DNA of 64,000 bases from NCBI RefSeq assembly GCF_017562075.2, contig NC_054082.1, positions 58,544,779 to 58,608,778 of the forward strand, given 5' to 3'. Origin of the DNA: Anopheles merus. Taxonomy: Eukaryota > Arthropoda > Insecta > Diptera > Culicidae. The notes beneath the pieces were generated by a model. That model was not told the origin of the DNA and ran no database searches. It saw only the letters and a list, made by a program, of their open reading frames with translations. The translations under genes were made by a program, and so were the position numbers. Below are positions 1 to 9,591 of the stretch, one piece after another; within the stretch, counting starts at the first letter, position 1, and the number at the start of each line of letters is the position of its first letter.

Positions 1-2
1 TG

Positions 3-2060
3 GTTGTATACATTGACGACATTCTCATAGCTTCTCAAGACTTTAAAGAACATCTTGAAATAGTTAGTGAAGTTTTGCATACTCTACGAAATAATGGGTT
101 GGAGCTACGGCTTGATAAATGTAAGTTTGCTTACGATGAATTGGATTACTTAGGATACAAGGCCAATCATTCAGGTATATGTCCTAGCGATAATCATGTA
201 AAAATTATCAAAAACTATCCTGTTCCTCAGAACACAAAACAGGTACAACAATGTTTAGGTCTTTTTTCGTTTTTCCGGAGGTTTGTTCCACATTTCTCTA
301 GTATTGCAAAACCACTTACTAATCTTTTGAAAAACAATGTTCCATTTATTTTTGATGATGAGTGTAAAAAAGCATTTGAAACACTCCGAGATAAATTGAT
401 AGTAGCTCCGGTGCTTGCCATATACGACCCTAAACGCGAAACTGAACTTCACTGTGACGCAAGTTCGATAGCTTTTGGTTCTGTGCTTTTGCAAAAACAG
501 GATGATGGTAGATATCACCCTATTTCGTATTTTTCCAAAACCACTTCGGCTGATGAAGCTAAATTGCACAGCTACGAGCTTGAAACATTGGCCGTTATAT
601 ATGCGCTCAAACGTTTCCATACCTATGTACACGGCATTCCAATAAAGATAGTGACTGATTGTAATTCTCTGGTAGAAACGCTTAAAAATAGAAATTCGTC
701 CGCAAAGATAGCACGTTGGTCACTGTTCCTGGAGAATTATAATTACATTATTCAACATCGCCCTGGATTAGCAATGAGTCATGTAGACGCATTAAGCCGA
801 CTGGAACATTTGGCTGCCTTCGATGATGTTGATATTGACTTCCAAATACGTGTAGCTCAGGCTAGGGATCCGCTTATCCAAACTCTGAAAAAAGAGCTAG
901 AGACGACGGATGTCGAAGGTTACCAATTACAAGACGGTATTGTATTCAAACGATCACCTTCTAATAGGCTAAAATTATACGTGCCAACAGAAATGGTTAA
1001 TAATCTGATACGATCAATACACGAACAAATAGGTCATTTGGGAGCCGAAAAATGTTGCAACCAAATAGATCAGAATTATTGGTTTCCTAACAGAAAAACA
1101 CGGATAATAAACTTTATAAATAACTGCTTGAAGTGCATTATTCACTCTGCTCCATCTAGAGTAAATAATCGGAACCTTCATAGCATCCAAAAAGAACCTT
1201 ACCCATTTGATACCTTGCACATTGACCATTTTGGACCGCTACCTACATCATCTTTAAAGAAAAAATACTTATTGGTAGTAATAGACGCATTTACGAAATT
1301 CGTTAAATTGTATCCAACAACTTCCACTAGTACAAAAGAGGTGTGCAATGCTCTAAAACAATATTTCTCTTACTACAGTCGACCTAAAAGAATAATTAGC
1401 GATCGAGGTACATGCTTTACTTCAGCCGCATTTTCCAATTTCCTTTCTTCTCGCGGAATTAGCCATGTGTTGAATGCCACAGGATCACCACAAGCTAATG
1501 GTCAAGTGGAAAGGGTCAATCGCATTATTCGTCCCATATTTAGCAAATTATCAAATCAGACCGACCATGTAGATTGGGTGACCCATTTGCTATCTACAGA
1601 ATACGCTCTTAATAATACCATTCATTCGTCCACTCGTTTTTCCCCTTCTATGCTATTGTTTGGTGTTAACCAACGAGGCCCTTCAGTAGATATATTGACC
1701 GAATATTTAGAAGACAAAAACAAAGCATTTTCAGATTTAGAAACTATACGTGCAGAAGCATCATTCAATATTTTAAAATCACAACAAAATAATGAGAAAC
1801 AACATGCTAAACACCATCGCCCTGCTCCCGTATTCAATGAAGGAGAGTTTGTTGTAATTAAAAATGTAGATAACACACCAAATTCAAACAAAAAACTCAT
1901 TGCCAGATATAAAGGTCCATACGTTATCCACAAACGTTTACCTAATGACAGATATGTTATACGTGATATCGATGGAATACAAATGACGCAAATACCATAT
2001 GATGGAGTGTTGGAGTCGGACAAGTTGAGAAGATGGATAGTGCCTCTGGGGGGAGCTTGA
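3..2060 (+). CDS. Ty3/gypsy pol, 3' part (RT end, RNase H, integrase), element G-A
   Basis: Open from the window edge, so the true start lies upstream; the first in-frame ATG is at 75 but the reading frame continues back to base 3. It begins inside the RT palm with the catalytic YIDD box (VVYIDDILIAS), followed by the thumb and connection. RNase H has an intact first Asp (LHCDASS) and the DALSR motif near residue 240 from the ATG. Integrase follows with an HHCC finger (HEQIGH, then CLKC) and the core Asp (HIDHFGP), Asp (ISDRGT) and Glu (GQVERVN). A short chromodomain-free tail ends at a stop just before a G-rich tract (2048-2054) that could serve as polypurine tract. There is no frameshift or nonsense codon, so this may be a young copy. 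The RNase H spacing resembles the Mdg1/Mdg3 group; that lineage call is uncertain. Confidence 0.9.
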   Translation, partial: VVYIDDILIASQDFKEHLEIVSEVLHTLRNNGLELRLDKCKFAYDELDYLGYKANHSGICPSDNHVKIIKNYPVPQNTKQVQQCLGLFSFFRRFVPHFSSIAKPLTNLLKNNVPFIFDDECKKAFETLRDKLIVAPVLAIYDPKRETELHCDASSIAFGSVLLQKQDDGRYHPISYFSKTTSADEAKLHSYELETLAVIYALKRFHTYVHGIPIKIVTDCNSLVETLKNRNSSAKIARWSLFLENYNYIIQHRPGLAMSHVDALSRLEHLAAFDDVDIDFQIRVAQARDPLIQTLKKELETTDVEGYQLQDGIVFKRSPSNRLKLYVPTEMVNNLIRSIHEQIGHLGAEKCCNQIDQNYWFPNRKTRIINFINNCLKCIIHSAPSRVNNRNLHSIQKEPYPFDTLHIDHFGPLPTSSLKKKYLLVVIDAFTKFVKLYPTTSTSTKEVCNALKQYFSYYSRPKRIISDRGTCFTSAAFSNFLSSRGISHVLNATGSPQANGQVERVNRIIRPIFSKLSNQTDHVDWVTHLLSTEYALNNTIHSSTRFSPSMLLFGVNQRGPSVDILTEYLEDKNKAFSDLETIRAEASFNILKSQQNNEKQHAKHHRPAPVFNEGEFVVIKNVDNTPNSNKKLIARYKGPYVIHKRLPNDRYVIRDIDGIQMTQIPYDGVLESDKLRRWIVPLGGA

Positions 2061-3086
2061 TCGGAATATGTTCATAAAGCTACACTTAAGATTAAGGGTA
2101 GGGCTATACATATGCAGGAAAAATTGAGGTCAATTTCTCGTCAGGATGGCCGAGCTGTAGAAATTAGAAATTCGAATTTGTATATACCTCACACATACAC
2201 CTTGACATCCTTACACATACACCTTTTCTATATGTACATCTTGTTTGTGCGATCACACCTAGGTTTAAGTATCTCAGGCAATACTGTCAAATAGAGATGT
2301 CATTCGTGATTGAGCGCTAAAACAGAAAACACGCAATTCTTCAGCCTTCAGTTAATTCTTCCGAAATTAAGAAAGATTACAAATAAAAAAAAAATATTGA
2401 AAAAGAACTGCCGAGTGTTCTGCTATTTTCAAATAATAAAAAAAACTTTGACTTTAATCCCTTATTGTAGCATAGTATAAAGTAATATCAAGTTAAAAAG
2501 GGCATGTATTATTAAAGATTTAAATTATAAGCATGAAATCACACACTTGCATACACAGAAATTGAAAATGGCATACACATTTATGCACCAATAAATGTTA
2601 ATTTCATTAATAAAAATGGTTTCCATTGCATTAAGACACTTATATCTTGATTTACGACTCTTTCACACTCATTTTGATTTAACATGTATGGCAACAAACA
2701 ATGTTTAGAATTAAAACTTTTAGGGGCGCCACAAATGTGGTCCCTAATTTTTTAAGAAGATACGCAACACGCTTTGCGAACTACTTTTTGGTATAGTTCG
2801 GTTTATTCGTTTTTCTTTTAAGCCGCGGAATGGTGAGTTCGGGAGAGACGCAAAAATTACTGTTGTTCGTTCGAGAGTTGCCGGAGAAGAGAATGTGTGT
2901 AGCAAGCCACCGGATAACCGAGGCGGTGAAGCGTGCTATTACTAATTGTCTCGCTCTAGTTCGCCCGTCGAACATTTTTGGTCGTGGTTCTAGAAGTATG
3001 CATCAGATGGAACTCTGGTCGCTACAAACTCATAGTTTACCTATTCATGTGCTCTGTTAACCGTAGAGTTGGCAACCAGATTTACA
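2061..3086. other. Non-coding stretch, probable G-A 3' end then unassigned
   Basis: AT-rich, with no convincing coding frame. The first part probably contains the 3' LTR of G-A: it follows the pol stop and a purine tract and has an A-rich AATAAA-like run near 2380-2395. The 5' LTR is outside the window, so no LTR boundary can be confirmed. From about 2785 a moderately GC-richer stretch (open in two frames) shows no recognisable protein motif. Confidence 0.4.
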
Positions 3087-3398
3087 CACGTAAGTTGGCA
3101 ACCGGCATACCCGGGTATTCCACACGTTTTTATGCAAAAAATTAACGATTTTCATAGGTAAACAATGCTTTCTATATTTTAAAGCTGTAAGCAAGTAATG
3201 CCGACCATATATTCTCTTCTACTTCATTTATTCATTAATTTTTTGCATTTTATTATAAAAATAACGGTCAAATTGAAATTTGGAATCGCCTGAATTTGAT
3301 TAAAAAATAAGCACAATACGAAAAGAGGAAGAAGAGAAACGTCATTCTCCATACAAAATGTATGGAATACCCGGGTATGCTGGTTGCCAACTTACGTG
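3087..3398. repeat. MITE-like inverted repeat with CCCGGG palindrome ends
   Basis: A 35-bp segment at 3088-3122 is the reverse complement of 3363-3397 with a single mismatch, and the similarity continues inward for about ten more bases. Each arm contains the 12-bp palindrome ATACCCGGGTAT and the string GTTGGCAACC. The 240-bp interior is AT-rich and non-coding. A third half-site with the same palindrome lies at about 3555-3590, and a partial GTTGGCAACC at 3067-3077, so an older nested copy or end duplication is likely. The target duplication is not clear. Confidence 0.8.
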
Positions 3399-3554
3399 GT
3401 AAAGTTAAAAAAAATCAAAATAAAATACTTACAGGCTGTTTAAAATTACAACTTTTGCACCAAAAAATCATAACTTAAAAGTTGGGAGGCTACGGAAAAT
3501 TTCAGGTCAATAAAAGCAATGAATCAAAAGTTATTGCAGTTCGTAGTTGAAAAA

Positions 3555-3590
3555 AATACCCGGGTATCCGGTTGCCAACTTAAAGGTTAA
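3555..3590. repeat. Orphan terminal repeat of the CCCGGG-palindrome family
   Basis: It matches the right arm of the 3087-3398 element (AATACCCGGGTAT, then GGTTGCCAACTT) but has no partner facing it at normal spacing. It may be the remnant of a second element interrupted by the first. Confidence 0.55.
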
Positions 3591-3629
3591 GCATAAATGG
3601 CTGTACAGCACTGTATGCGATGACATGTG

Positions 3630-3944
3630 ACCGTCCAAATAGACATACAGCGACAACGTCGCGCGCGACAAAAAGTAGCTCAATTTTGCAAACAGAGCTA
3701 CTCGTCGCGTGCGACAGTTTTGCTTCATCCGAAATAATCGAATTATCTACGTTGTTTACAAGCCAGATTAATGCCAAACGCAAAAAAATAGATTTGAACA
3801 CATTTTAACCTATTTTTGTGTGTTTTCAAATAAAAAACAAGTTGGTTGACTGAGTCAAATGAGCTACTTTGATCTACACCGAGTCAAATTTTGAGCTATT
3901 TTTCGTCGCGCGCGACGCTGTCGCTCTATGTCTATTTGGACGGT
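3630..3944. repeat. MITE-like element, ~52-bp terminal inverted repeats
   Basis: The left end 3630-3681 and the right end 3893-3944 are reverse complements with about five mismatches. They share ACCGTCCAAATAGACATA and the alternating GTCGCGCGCGAC tract. A second, imperfect hairpin lies inside the left half (about 3657-3714, GTCGCG with AGCTC paired to GAGCTACTCGTCGC). Both flanks carry ACATGT at 3623-3628 and 3948-3953; this is either a target duplication or an extension of the inverted repeat, because ACATGT is itself palindromic. There is no ORF with protein motifs. Confidence 0.75.
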
Positions 3945-3990
3945 GAAACATGTTATCCTGTATGGCAGCACTGGCGCAAGCTATTGTGTC

Positions 3991-4642
3991 TTACCGTTTT
4001 AATACACGATGCGCAATCTCAGATTGCGCGTACAGGTGTCCCCCGAGATACGACTGTATTTGGAACCGAGAAAAAGTCCCAACGCAAGGCGTAAGTCGAA
4101 AAAGTCGTATGTCGAATATCTGTCAATGTAAAGTTTATAACCGAAGTTGAAGAGTCGAAATCTATGATATTGTGTTTTTAATTTGAAACAATGTTCGATA
4201 ATGTATTAATTTTACACAAAATGTCGTTTACACGATGTAGATATTCAATATTGGGTAGCTGTGGAATCTTTGGAAATTTGTGTGTAACGGTCATCAGCTC
4301 AGAAATTCAAAAATATACATCAATTTCTTCTCGATGACAACTTTTCACTGTCAAAATCAAAATCGTCGTATCTGCGAATCGTCGTAACTCGAGGGGGTCG
4401 TAACTCGGGGGACGTCTGTATATTCGTTTTATCAAAATATATGTCAATTCGCGTAGCCAACCCTGAGCTATAAACGTCATTTCCATACAATTTCAGATTG
4501 CGCCAAGATTGCGCATAAATATTCAAGATTATATGTCCGAGATGTATACAATTTTTTTGACAGATAAATATATCAAACCGATCCGTTTGACTGATAAATA
4601 TATGCGCAAATTGAGATTGCGCATCGTTTATTGATACGGTTA
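3991..4642. repeat. Inverted-repeat element interrupted by a later MITE
   Basis: 39-bp ends at 3991-4029 and 4604-4642 are reverse complements at about 33 of 39 positions, sharing CGATGCGCAATCTCA. The 4031-4420 MITE sits immediately inside the left arm. Without it the element would be about 260 bp. AGATTGCGC recurs internally near 4495-4515. Confidence 0.65.
4031..4420. repeat. TA-flanked MITE, copy A (CCCCGAGATAC family)
   Basis: It starts TACAGGTGTCCCCCGAGATA and ends with the near-complement of that sequence at 4397-4420 (CTCGGGGGACGTCTGTA). The outermost TA on each side fits a TA target duplication, as in Tc1/mariner-type transposition. It is the same family as 5938-6305 and 38887-39268. 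It has no coding capacity and is the most diverged of the three. Confidence 0.72.
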
Positions 4643-4833
4643 GGAAGCTTCATCGTGTCAAGTGTCAAACTTATAAACAAAAGCGTCTGTCGTTGTAGTG
4701 CTCCCGAAAGAATTGGAAATTCAGTGTTGCAATCAAACAAAATTGTCCTGTAAGTTGAATAATTGACCGGTAAGGACAGTCTTTAATTCAGTCTTTAAGG
4801 AAAGTCTTTGATTTTATCGATTATAGTTTCAGA

Positions 4834-5652
4834 ATGCCTTATAAAATCGTAAAAACGATTGAAGGAGGTGAAGCATGCTTGAACGTCGTTCCGAGCCGTT
4901 GGGAAGTGAAACGGATCCTTCATTGGCCAAAAAAACACCTAGTGGCAAAGCTACAACTCGAAGAGGATTCTGTGCCTTCGAATAAATGGGAAAAACTCAA
5001 CTGCATTAAAAAGGGAGTTTGCTACACGCGCCGAAGCCTACGATGAACTAAAAAAAAAATGGAGTAAAAATCGGACACGGAAGTAGATGAGCGAGTTTTG
5101 TTGCGTCCGCAAAGACAACGACGCCAGCGCGTTGAAGACTGTTTAAATTTTGTGAAGCAGGATTTTAACGAGATCGCGGAAGCATCCAACCAACCTCAGA
5201 CGACGAATTATGGCATTCCAACGGATGCTAAAGAAATGATCTTCGTAAATACCATTGATCATGTAAGTATGAGGAACTTGACTTAATACAAGCATGTCGA
5301 TGCTTGTTGAGCAAATGAACAAGTGGCATAATGGCATAATGAACAGTGGAAGATAATGTTCATGTGTTGTTGTTATTTTAGCTGAATTAGATCAAACGCA
5401 GCTTCCATTCAAAGAGCAGAGCCAATGTTCTACTACAGTTCACACATCGTCTATGTCGACCCAGCTTCAACTGTGCAGAACCTAGAATCAACACAGGTCG
5501 CGACCATCATCAATAACCAAATGCATATAATGGAAAACCAGGACAAAATAATGCAGGCTCAAGCGAAGCTGCCCACATATTCCGAGTACGTTTTACAAAG
5601 TATCAAGGAAAACCCAATTGAAGCATGGCCACTGCCAAATAAGAAAATATGA
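4834..5652 (+). pseudogene. Decayed spliced ORF with VPSRWE-type N-terminus
   Basis: An ATG at 4834 opens a 70-residue frame (MPYKIVKTIEGG, VVPSRWEVKRILHWPKKH, NKWEKLNCIKKG) resembling the N-terminus of dispersed insect proteins of unknown function, which I recall often ending in a DUF4806-type domain; this is recognition, not a search result. The frame is lost near 5035 and resumes at 5098-5262. At 5263 a good 5' splice site (CAT|GTAAGTATG) is followed by a pyrimidine-rich 3' site (TTATTTTAG) at 5381, giving a putative 119-bp intron. Another open piece runs 5425-5652 but is out of phase after that splice, so at least two frameshifts exist. Function is unknown; it could be a transposon-carried accessory gene. 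Confidence 0.45.
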
Positions 5653-5835
5653 CAACCTTTTGTCAGGTAAACCCATAAGTGACTTCAGGGCATTTTTTCT
5701 TATGTTGAAACCCACGGACCAGCTTTGAAGATCGTTGTACAGTTGTTCATCATCATTAATAGAGTTTTGAACGGGAGATACACTTGGGCGATGAATTTCA
5801 TCATTTACAGCTGGGAAAAACATTTGATGTTGTCC
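5640..5835 (-). pseudogene. Possible minus-strand ORF fragment, convergent with the previous one
   Basis: On the minus strand the translation includes EQLYNDLQSWSVGFNIRKNA and KSLMGLPDKR, which resembles the N-terminal region of some insect transposase-associated proteins. It overlaps the end of the plus-strand ORF at 4834-5652. Its upstream side runs into the MITE at 5938-6305, which supplies the rest of the apparent frame by chance. Only the short conserved-looking stretch is supported. Confidence 0.3.
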
Positions 5836-5937
5836 CAATTGTAGAGATTGTGTGGACTCCCGAGGCGTTGGTTTGATGTTTGTTGTTGGTTCAACTGCAT
5901 TTTGAAAAGGCTGATTTACTACTCGTAATGTTTCCAC

Positions 5938-6305
5938 TACAGGCGGTCCCCGAGATACACGGTTAATGGGGACCGAAAACGGCCGTAAAAAACCGCGTAT
6001 CTCGAATTTCCGCGTAAGTCGAATCTCGTGATTTCTAGCCAAAATATCACTAATTTTCGAGTTAATTTGCAACTAGGGGGTGGTTTTAGCCACTTAATCA
6101 ATTATTTGATATGATTCTGAATGAAATAACAGTTTCAAACCTTTTGAAATAGTTTTTAACATCCGATCAAAACAGAAATTATTTGGCATTTTACAATAGA
6201 TGTGTCAAATCAATACAATTTGCTCAAAGAACTGTCAAATTTAGGAAACCGCGTATCTCTGAATCCGCGTATAAGAGGTACCGTGTATCTCGGGGACCGC
6301 CTGTA
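5938..6305. repeat. TA-flanked MITE, copy B (CCCCGAGATAC family)
   Basis: Perfect 26-bp terminal inverted repeats at 5938-5963 and 6280-6305, beginning TACAGGCGGTCCCCGAG. The outer TA on both ends fits a TA duplication. Sub-terminal repeats of AACCGCGTATCTC follow on both sides. The interior (GGTTTTAGCCACTTAA, CAATTTGCTCAAAGAACTG) is clearly homologous to copy C at 38887-39268. It is non-coding. Confidence 0.88.
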
Positions 6306-6842
6306 TTCTTATAGGATGTGTTTGCAAAATTTTCAGATAGTTTTTAGCTACATTTCGCCTAAAACTTTTCACCTTAACTAAAACATTTCGCCCACTCGAT
6401 TTTATTCTGCTCAATTTGTCAGACATGTTAGTTACCTTTGCTGGTACAAAAATATGAAAACTAGCAACTATTCTTCCAACATTCTTTTTATAATCTTGAC
6501 GTGTCGATATTAAGAGATTATAGTTTTAACGAGCGTAAAATTAGACAGGATGGTCCTATTGATTTGAATTTTAAATAGATCTTAAATCAATGGTTTTTAA
6601 AAGCTCTTTAAAGCACATCTACAGTGCGATTAAAATCACCCAAAAAAACAACAATTTTGGTTTTAATAGGTGGTTTTGTAACTGTTTTAAAATGTTTTAA
6701 AGATGCTCGTATTTCAAAGACTGCTTAGCAAGTAAAAATTGTGTATTACGACATTTATTTCTTACGCCAATCATGATAAAACTTTGATAAGACATGTTTA
6801 AGTCTAAAAAGCGTAGGAAATGTTCCTTGGATATGTTATGTG
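6306..6842. other. AT-rich stretch, nothing recognised
   Basis: No supported ORF, repeat boundary or motif. Minus-strand open frames here lack recognisable domains. Confidence 0.6.
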
Positions 6843-7060
6843 TCAAGCCGGTCGCGTGGTACAGCCGTCAACTCGAACGACTTAACAACATGCCCGTCAT
6901 GGGTTCAAGCTCCATATGAACCGTGCCGCCATACGTAGCACTGACTGTCCAGCTATGGGGGGTAATCCAAAAGCCACTGAAAGCCAACCCCACAAGTGGT
7001 ACAGGCAGGCATTGACCGACAACGGTTGTTGAACTAAGAAGAAGAAGAAGAGGAAGAAGA
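6843..7060 (+). repeat. tRNA-derived SINE, SINE200-like
   Basis: The 5' part is tRNA-like: GTGGTACAGCCG resembles an A-box region and GGGTTCAAGCTCC at 6901-6913 approximates a B box. The body contains the CCGTGCCGCCATACGTAG and ACTGACTGTCCAGCTA segments that recall the anopheline SINE200 body (from memory). It ends in a GAA-rich tail at 7035-7060 (AAGAAGAAGAAGAGGAAGAAG). It is non-autonomous and would be Pol III transcribed on the plus strand; mobilisation by a resident non-LTR element is inferred. Confidence 0.75.
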
Positions 7061-7451
7061 TTTTATGAGTTCGCAGTTCAACTCGTGCAGGGAGGATATA
7101 TGTACAACGAAATGTGGATCTATTTCCCATTCTTTCCCACTCACACACGTTATCATGCACACATCCTGAATTTCCGAAATTTAGGCGCGCAGGCTACGAA
7201 CAACGGTAAACAAAAAATCTTAGTAGGTAGAGATGTGTAATTAAAATGTAGAATCATGATTCGGAATGAATTTTAAAAGTGAGTCAATGAATCTGAATTT
7301 TATATTCTGAAATTCATAAATGTTTAAAGTTGCATGTTTTTTAAAAAAAATTATAATTCTCCAATGACTATGAAAAATCTTTCTGATTCCGGTCGTTCGA
7401 CCATTGTTTGGTACGACGAGGCAATGATTTGGTTGACAACATAGTAATTTA
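7061..7451. other. AT-rich stretch, nothing recognised
   Basis: No supported feature. Its last five bases (7452-7456, CTACT) are the left target duplication of the large element G-B. Confidence 0.6.
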
Positions 7452-7456
7452 CTACT

Positions 7457-7656
7457 TGTAGGGATTAGGATAGACAACGAAGTGATAGATAGAGAGAGAT
7501 AGGACGAGCGTGAAAGATCATTCGAGATGACAGGAAATGCGAATAAACGTCAGTCGTGTTGGAGTAATCAACGGAAGAGCATGACACCGTGTGTTCCTTA
7601 ATTTCTTGAATCCGAAAGGTTGCTTTAAAGGATGGTGGGTTGGCCAGATCACGACA
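7457..7656 (+). repeat. G-B 5' LTR
   Basis: 200 bp, TGTAGG...CGACA, preceded by TSD CTACT. It is nearly identical to 38352-38550. Immediately after it comes ATGGCGCAGTTGGACGA, a primer-binding site. Confidence 0.88.
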
Positions 7657-7657
7657 A

Positions 7658-7673
7658 TGGCGCAGTTGGACGA
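7658..7673 (+). promoter_or_regulatory. G-B primer-binding site
   Basis: TGGCGCAGTTGGACGA begins one base after the LTR and has the TGG expected to pair with a tRNA CCA end. It resembles the TGGCGCAGT type known from 17.6/297-like elements (from memory). Confidence 0.6.
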
Positions 7674-7936
7674 ATCTACGCATGGTAAATATAAGGATTT
7701 GGTTGGTTATTGTGGGTATTGCGTATTTTCCAAAACAAGTGAGAATATGGATGAACGTGGTGCGTATGTGTCAGTGACATAGTTTATATCAATGAAGAAG
7801 ATACGCACACTAGCAAGTGTTGAACAATATAAGCGACTTAGACGTTCCAAAAGGGGTTTGTTACAAAAATAAAAAAATAAAAAAAAGTTACTTGAGGAAC
7901 ACGTTGTAAGTGATTAATGAGCATTAAATACAAGTA
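7674..7936 (+). other. G-B untranslated leader, part 1
   Basis: Non-coding. It continues at 15758-16675 and 26384-26778 once G-C and N1 are removed. There is a short open frame through the PBS (7591-7782) but no known domain. Confidence 0.5.
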
Positions 7937-7940
7937 GTAT

Positions 7941-8695
7941 TGTAGCATATCTGCTATACAGAACATATTGTAATACACACTATCAGCTATAAACACATTG
8001 TAACACACTTTGGAAAGCCAAACCACACCATTGTAACACATTCATTATAACACATTCAGTAAATCAGATCATACCATACACACCCGGAAGAGCTCAGGCC
8101 ATACCGTTCATATAAAAACAATTGTGACACACTTAACAGAACCAACCGAAACGTACAACATAAGCAGGAACAGTTTATGCATTATAACCCAAAGCAGGAA
8201 CAGTATATGCATTAAACCCAAAACAGGAACTTAGTGACAAGAACCATCTTTCTTGTCAACAAAAGACAAACGTAACTAGCTGAGTGAAAACAATAACTTT
8301 CCAACATACAACCCGGAACCAAATGTGCGAAACCCTTAACTCATTTGAGTATAAATAAAACCAATTCCAACCGTGGCAAGTCAGATTCGTTCGGACTGCT
8401 AAGATAGGACGTTATGCTTCCTAATACTTCGCCTTCTAACTTATTTCAAGAGTTTAGTTATGTCCCCCTAGCCAAGGTAAGGCTTCTAAACTCCAACGTT
8501 TCCAGTAAGGGAAACCTCCTAAAGGTTTCTATGATCGCCTGGACGATCAAGTGTTGAAAAGTCCGCTTCGAACAAAGTATGATTCTACATCGATACATGT
8601 CAGCGAAACACTGACCTACCGCGACGGTACTCGAGGTACAGTTGTACGATCATCACATTACATGGCGCCCGTAACTATCACCAGAACATATTACA
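7941..8695 (+). repeat. G-C 5' LTR
   Basis: 755 bp, TGTAGC...TTACA. It contains a TATA box (TATAAATA, 8350-8357) and an initiator-like TCAGATTCG about 25 bp downstream, so transcription should start near 8383. Related, diverged LTR pieces occur at 46629-46697, 47295-48032 and 55261-55605. Confidence 0.93.
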
Positions 8696-8711
8696 TGGCG
8701 ACCGTGACCTT
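8696..8711 (+). promoter_or_regulatory. G-C primer-binding site
   Basis: TGGCGACCGTGACCTT directly abuts the LTR. It is complementary to a tRNA-Arg 3' end, the primer class of Mdg1/412 elements. Confidence 0.8.
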
Positions 8712-9591
8712 AATCTGCAATCGACAGGCAGAAGTGTAAGCAAATTATTTAAAGTAAAATGTGATACGTACAACGGTAACGTAAATTCGTGTGACGAACC
8801 AAAAGTATTGGGACCAGAACTGGCATTCGGCGGAAAGTGAAAAAAAAGTGTCAAATGTGCATTTTTTTACGGAACATTCATCAACGCAGCTGGCGCAAGT
8901 AACCCATATTTAAACAAAAACAATAACGATGAAAGAACAGTTACAAGCAAGTTCAGTGCAGTGCAGAATGAAAAATAAAAACATTTAGTGCAGTGTAAGC
9001 GTGAAATGAATGTTTGATTGATGAACAAACATTAACCGTACACAGTGTTGTGAGAACCTAGCCAAATGTGTAAAAACGTATTAATGCTTATGCGATCGGT
9101 TTACCTAGTAGAGTAACTTTGAAATGAGAAACTATACGAAAAAAAGGTAACTTTTAACAACATCCCAAGTTCAGCACAGTACAATACAGTAATCTATACG
9201 ATTCTTGGAGCAAGTGATATGGAAATATAAAGTGCAGTGCAAAACAAGCTGTGGTCAGCGTGATTGAAAGGAAAAACCGTTCCCACCGTGGAAGACGAAA
9301 AGACAAGCCAAGCCCACTTCCCAATATGGATTGGCAGACGAGAATGGACAAGTGTCCCAACCCCAACAAGACATCGAGTGACGACTGATGACATCGCAGA
9401 ACTTCACATCAAACATCGAGTAAACACCAAGCACCGATTAAACTCCAAGCACCGGTATAAATACAGCGTAGAATCAGCAGCAACAAAATGCACGTCGCAT
9501 ATTCAATTAAGGTACTGTAACTTTAAAATATGGTAAAATGTGTTTTTAAAGCTAGGAAATAGGAAGTAATTGAAAACAATATGAAAAAGGA
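8712..9591 (+). other. G-C untranslated leader
   Basis: 880 bp with no supported ORF. It is AT-rich with repeated AGTGCAGTG motifs near 8955-8990 and 9230-9240. Confidence 0.6.

Noticed and set aside
2058..2415. Exact 3' LTR of G-A
   Set aside because: The matching 5' LTR is outside the window, so start and end cannot be verified.
6843..7060. tRNA gene
   Set aside because: Only box-like promoter segments are tRNA-like; no cloverleaf is apparent and the body plus GAA tail mark a SINE.
8551..8739. A 62-75 residue frame starting MLKSPLRTKY recurs in every G-C-type LTR (also 15609, 47452 complement, 55453)
   Set aside because: It lies wholly in LTR sequence, differs at its end between copies, and its repetition follows from LTR duplication rather than coding constraint.
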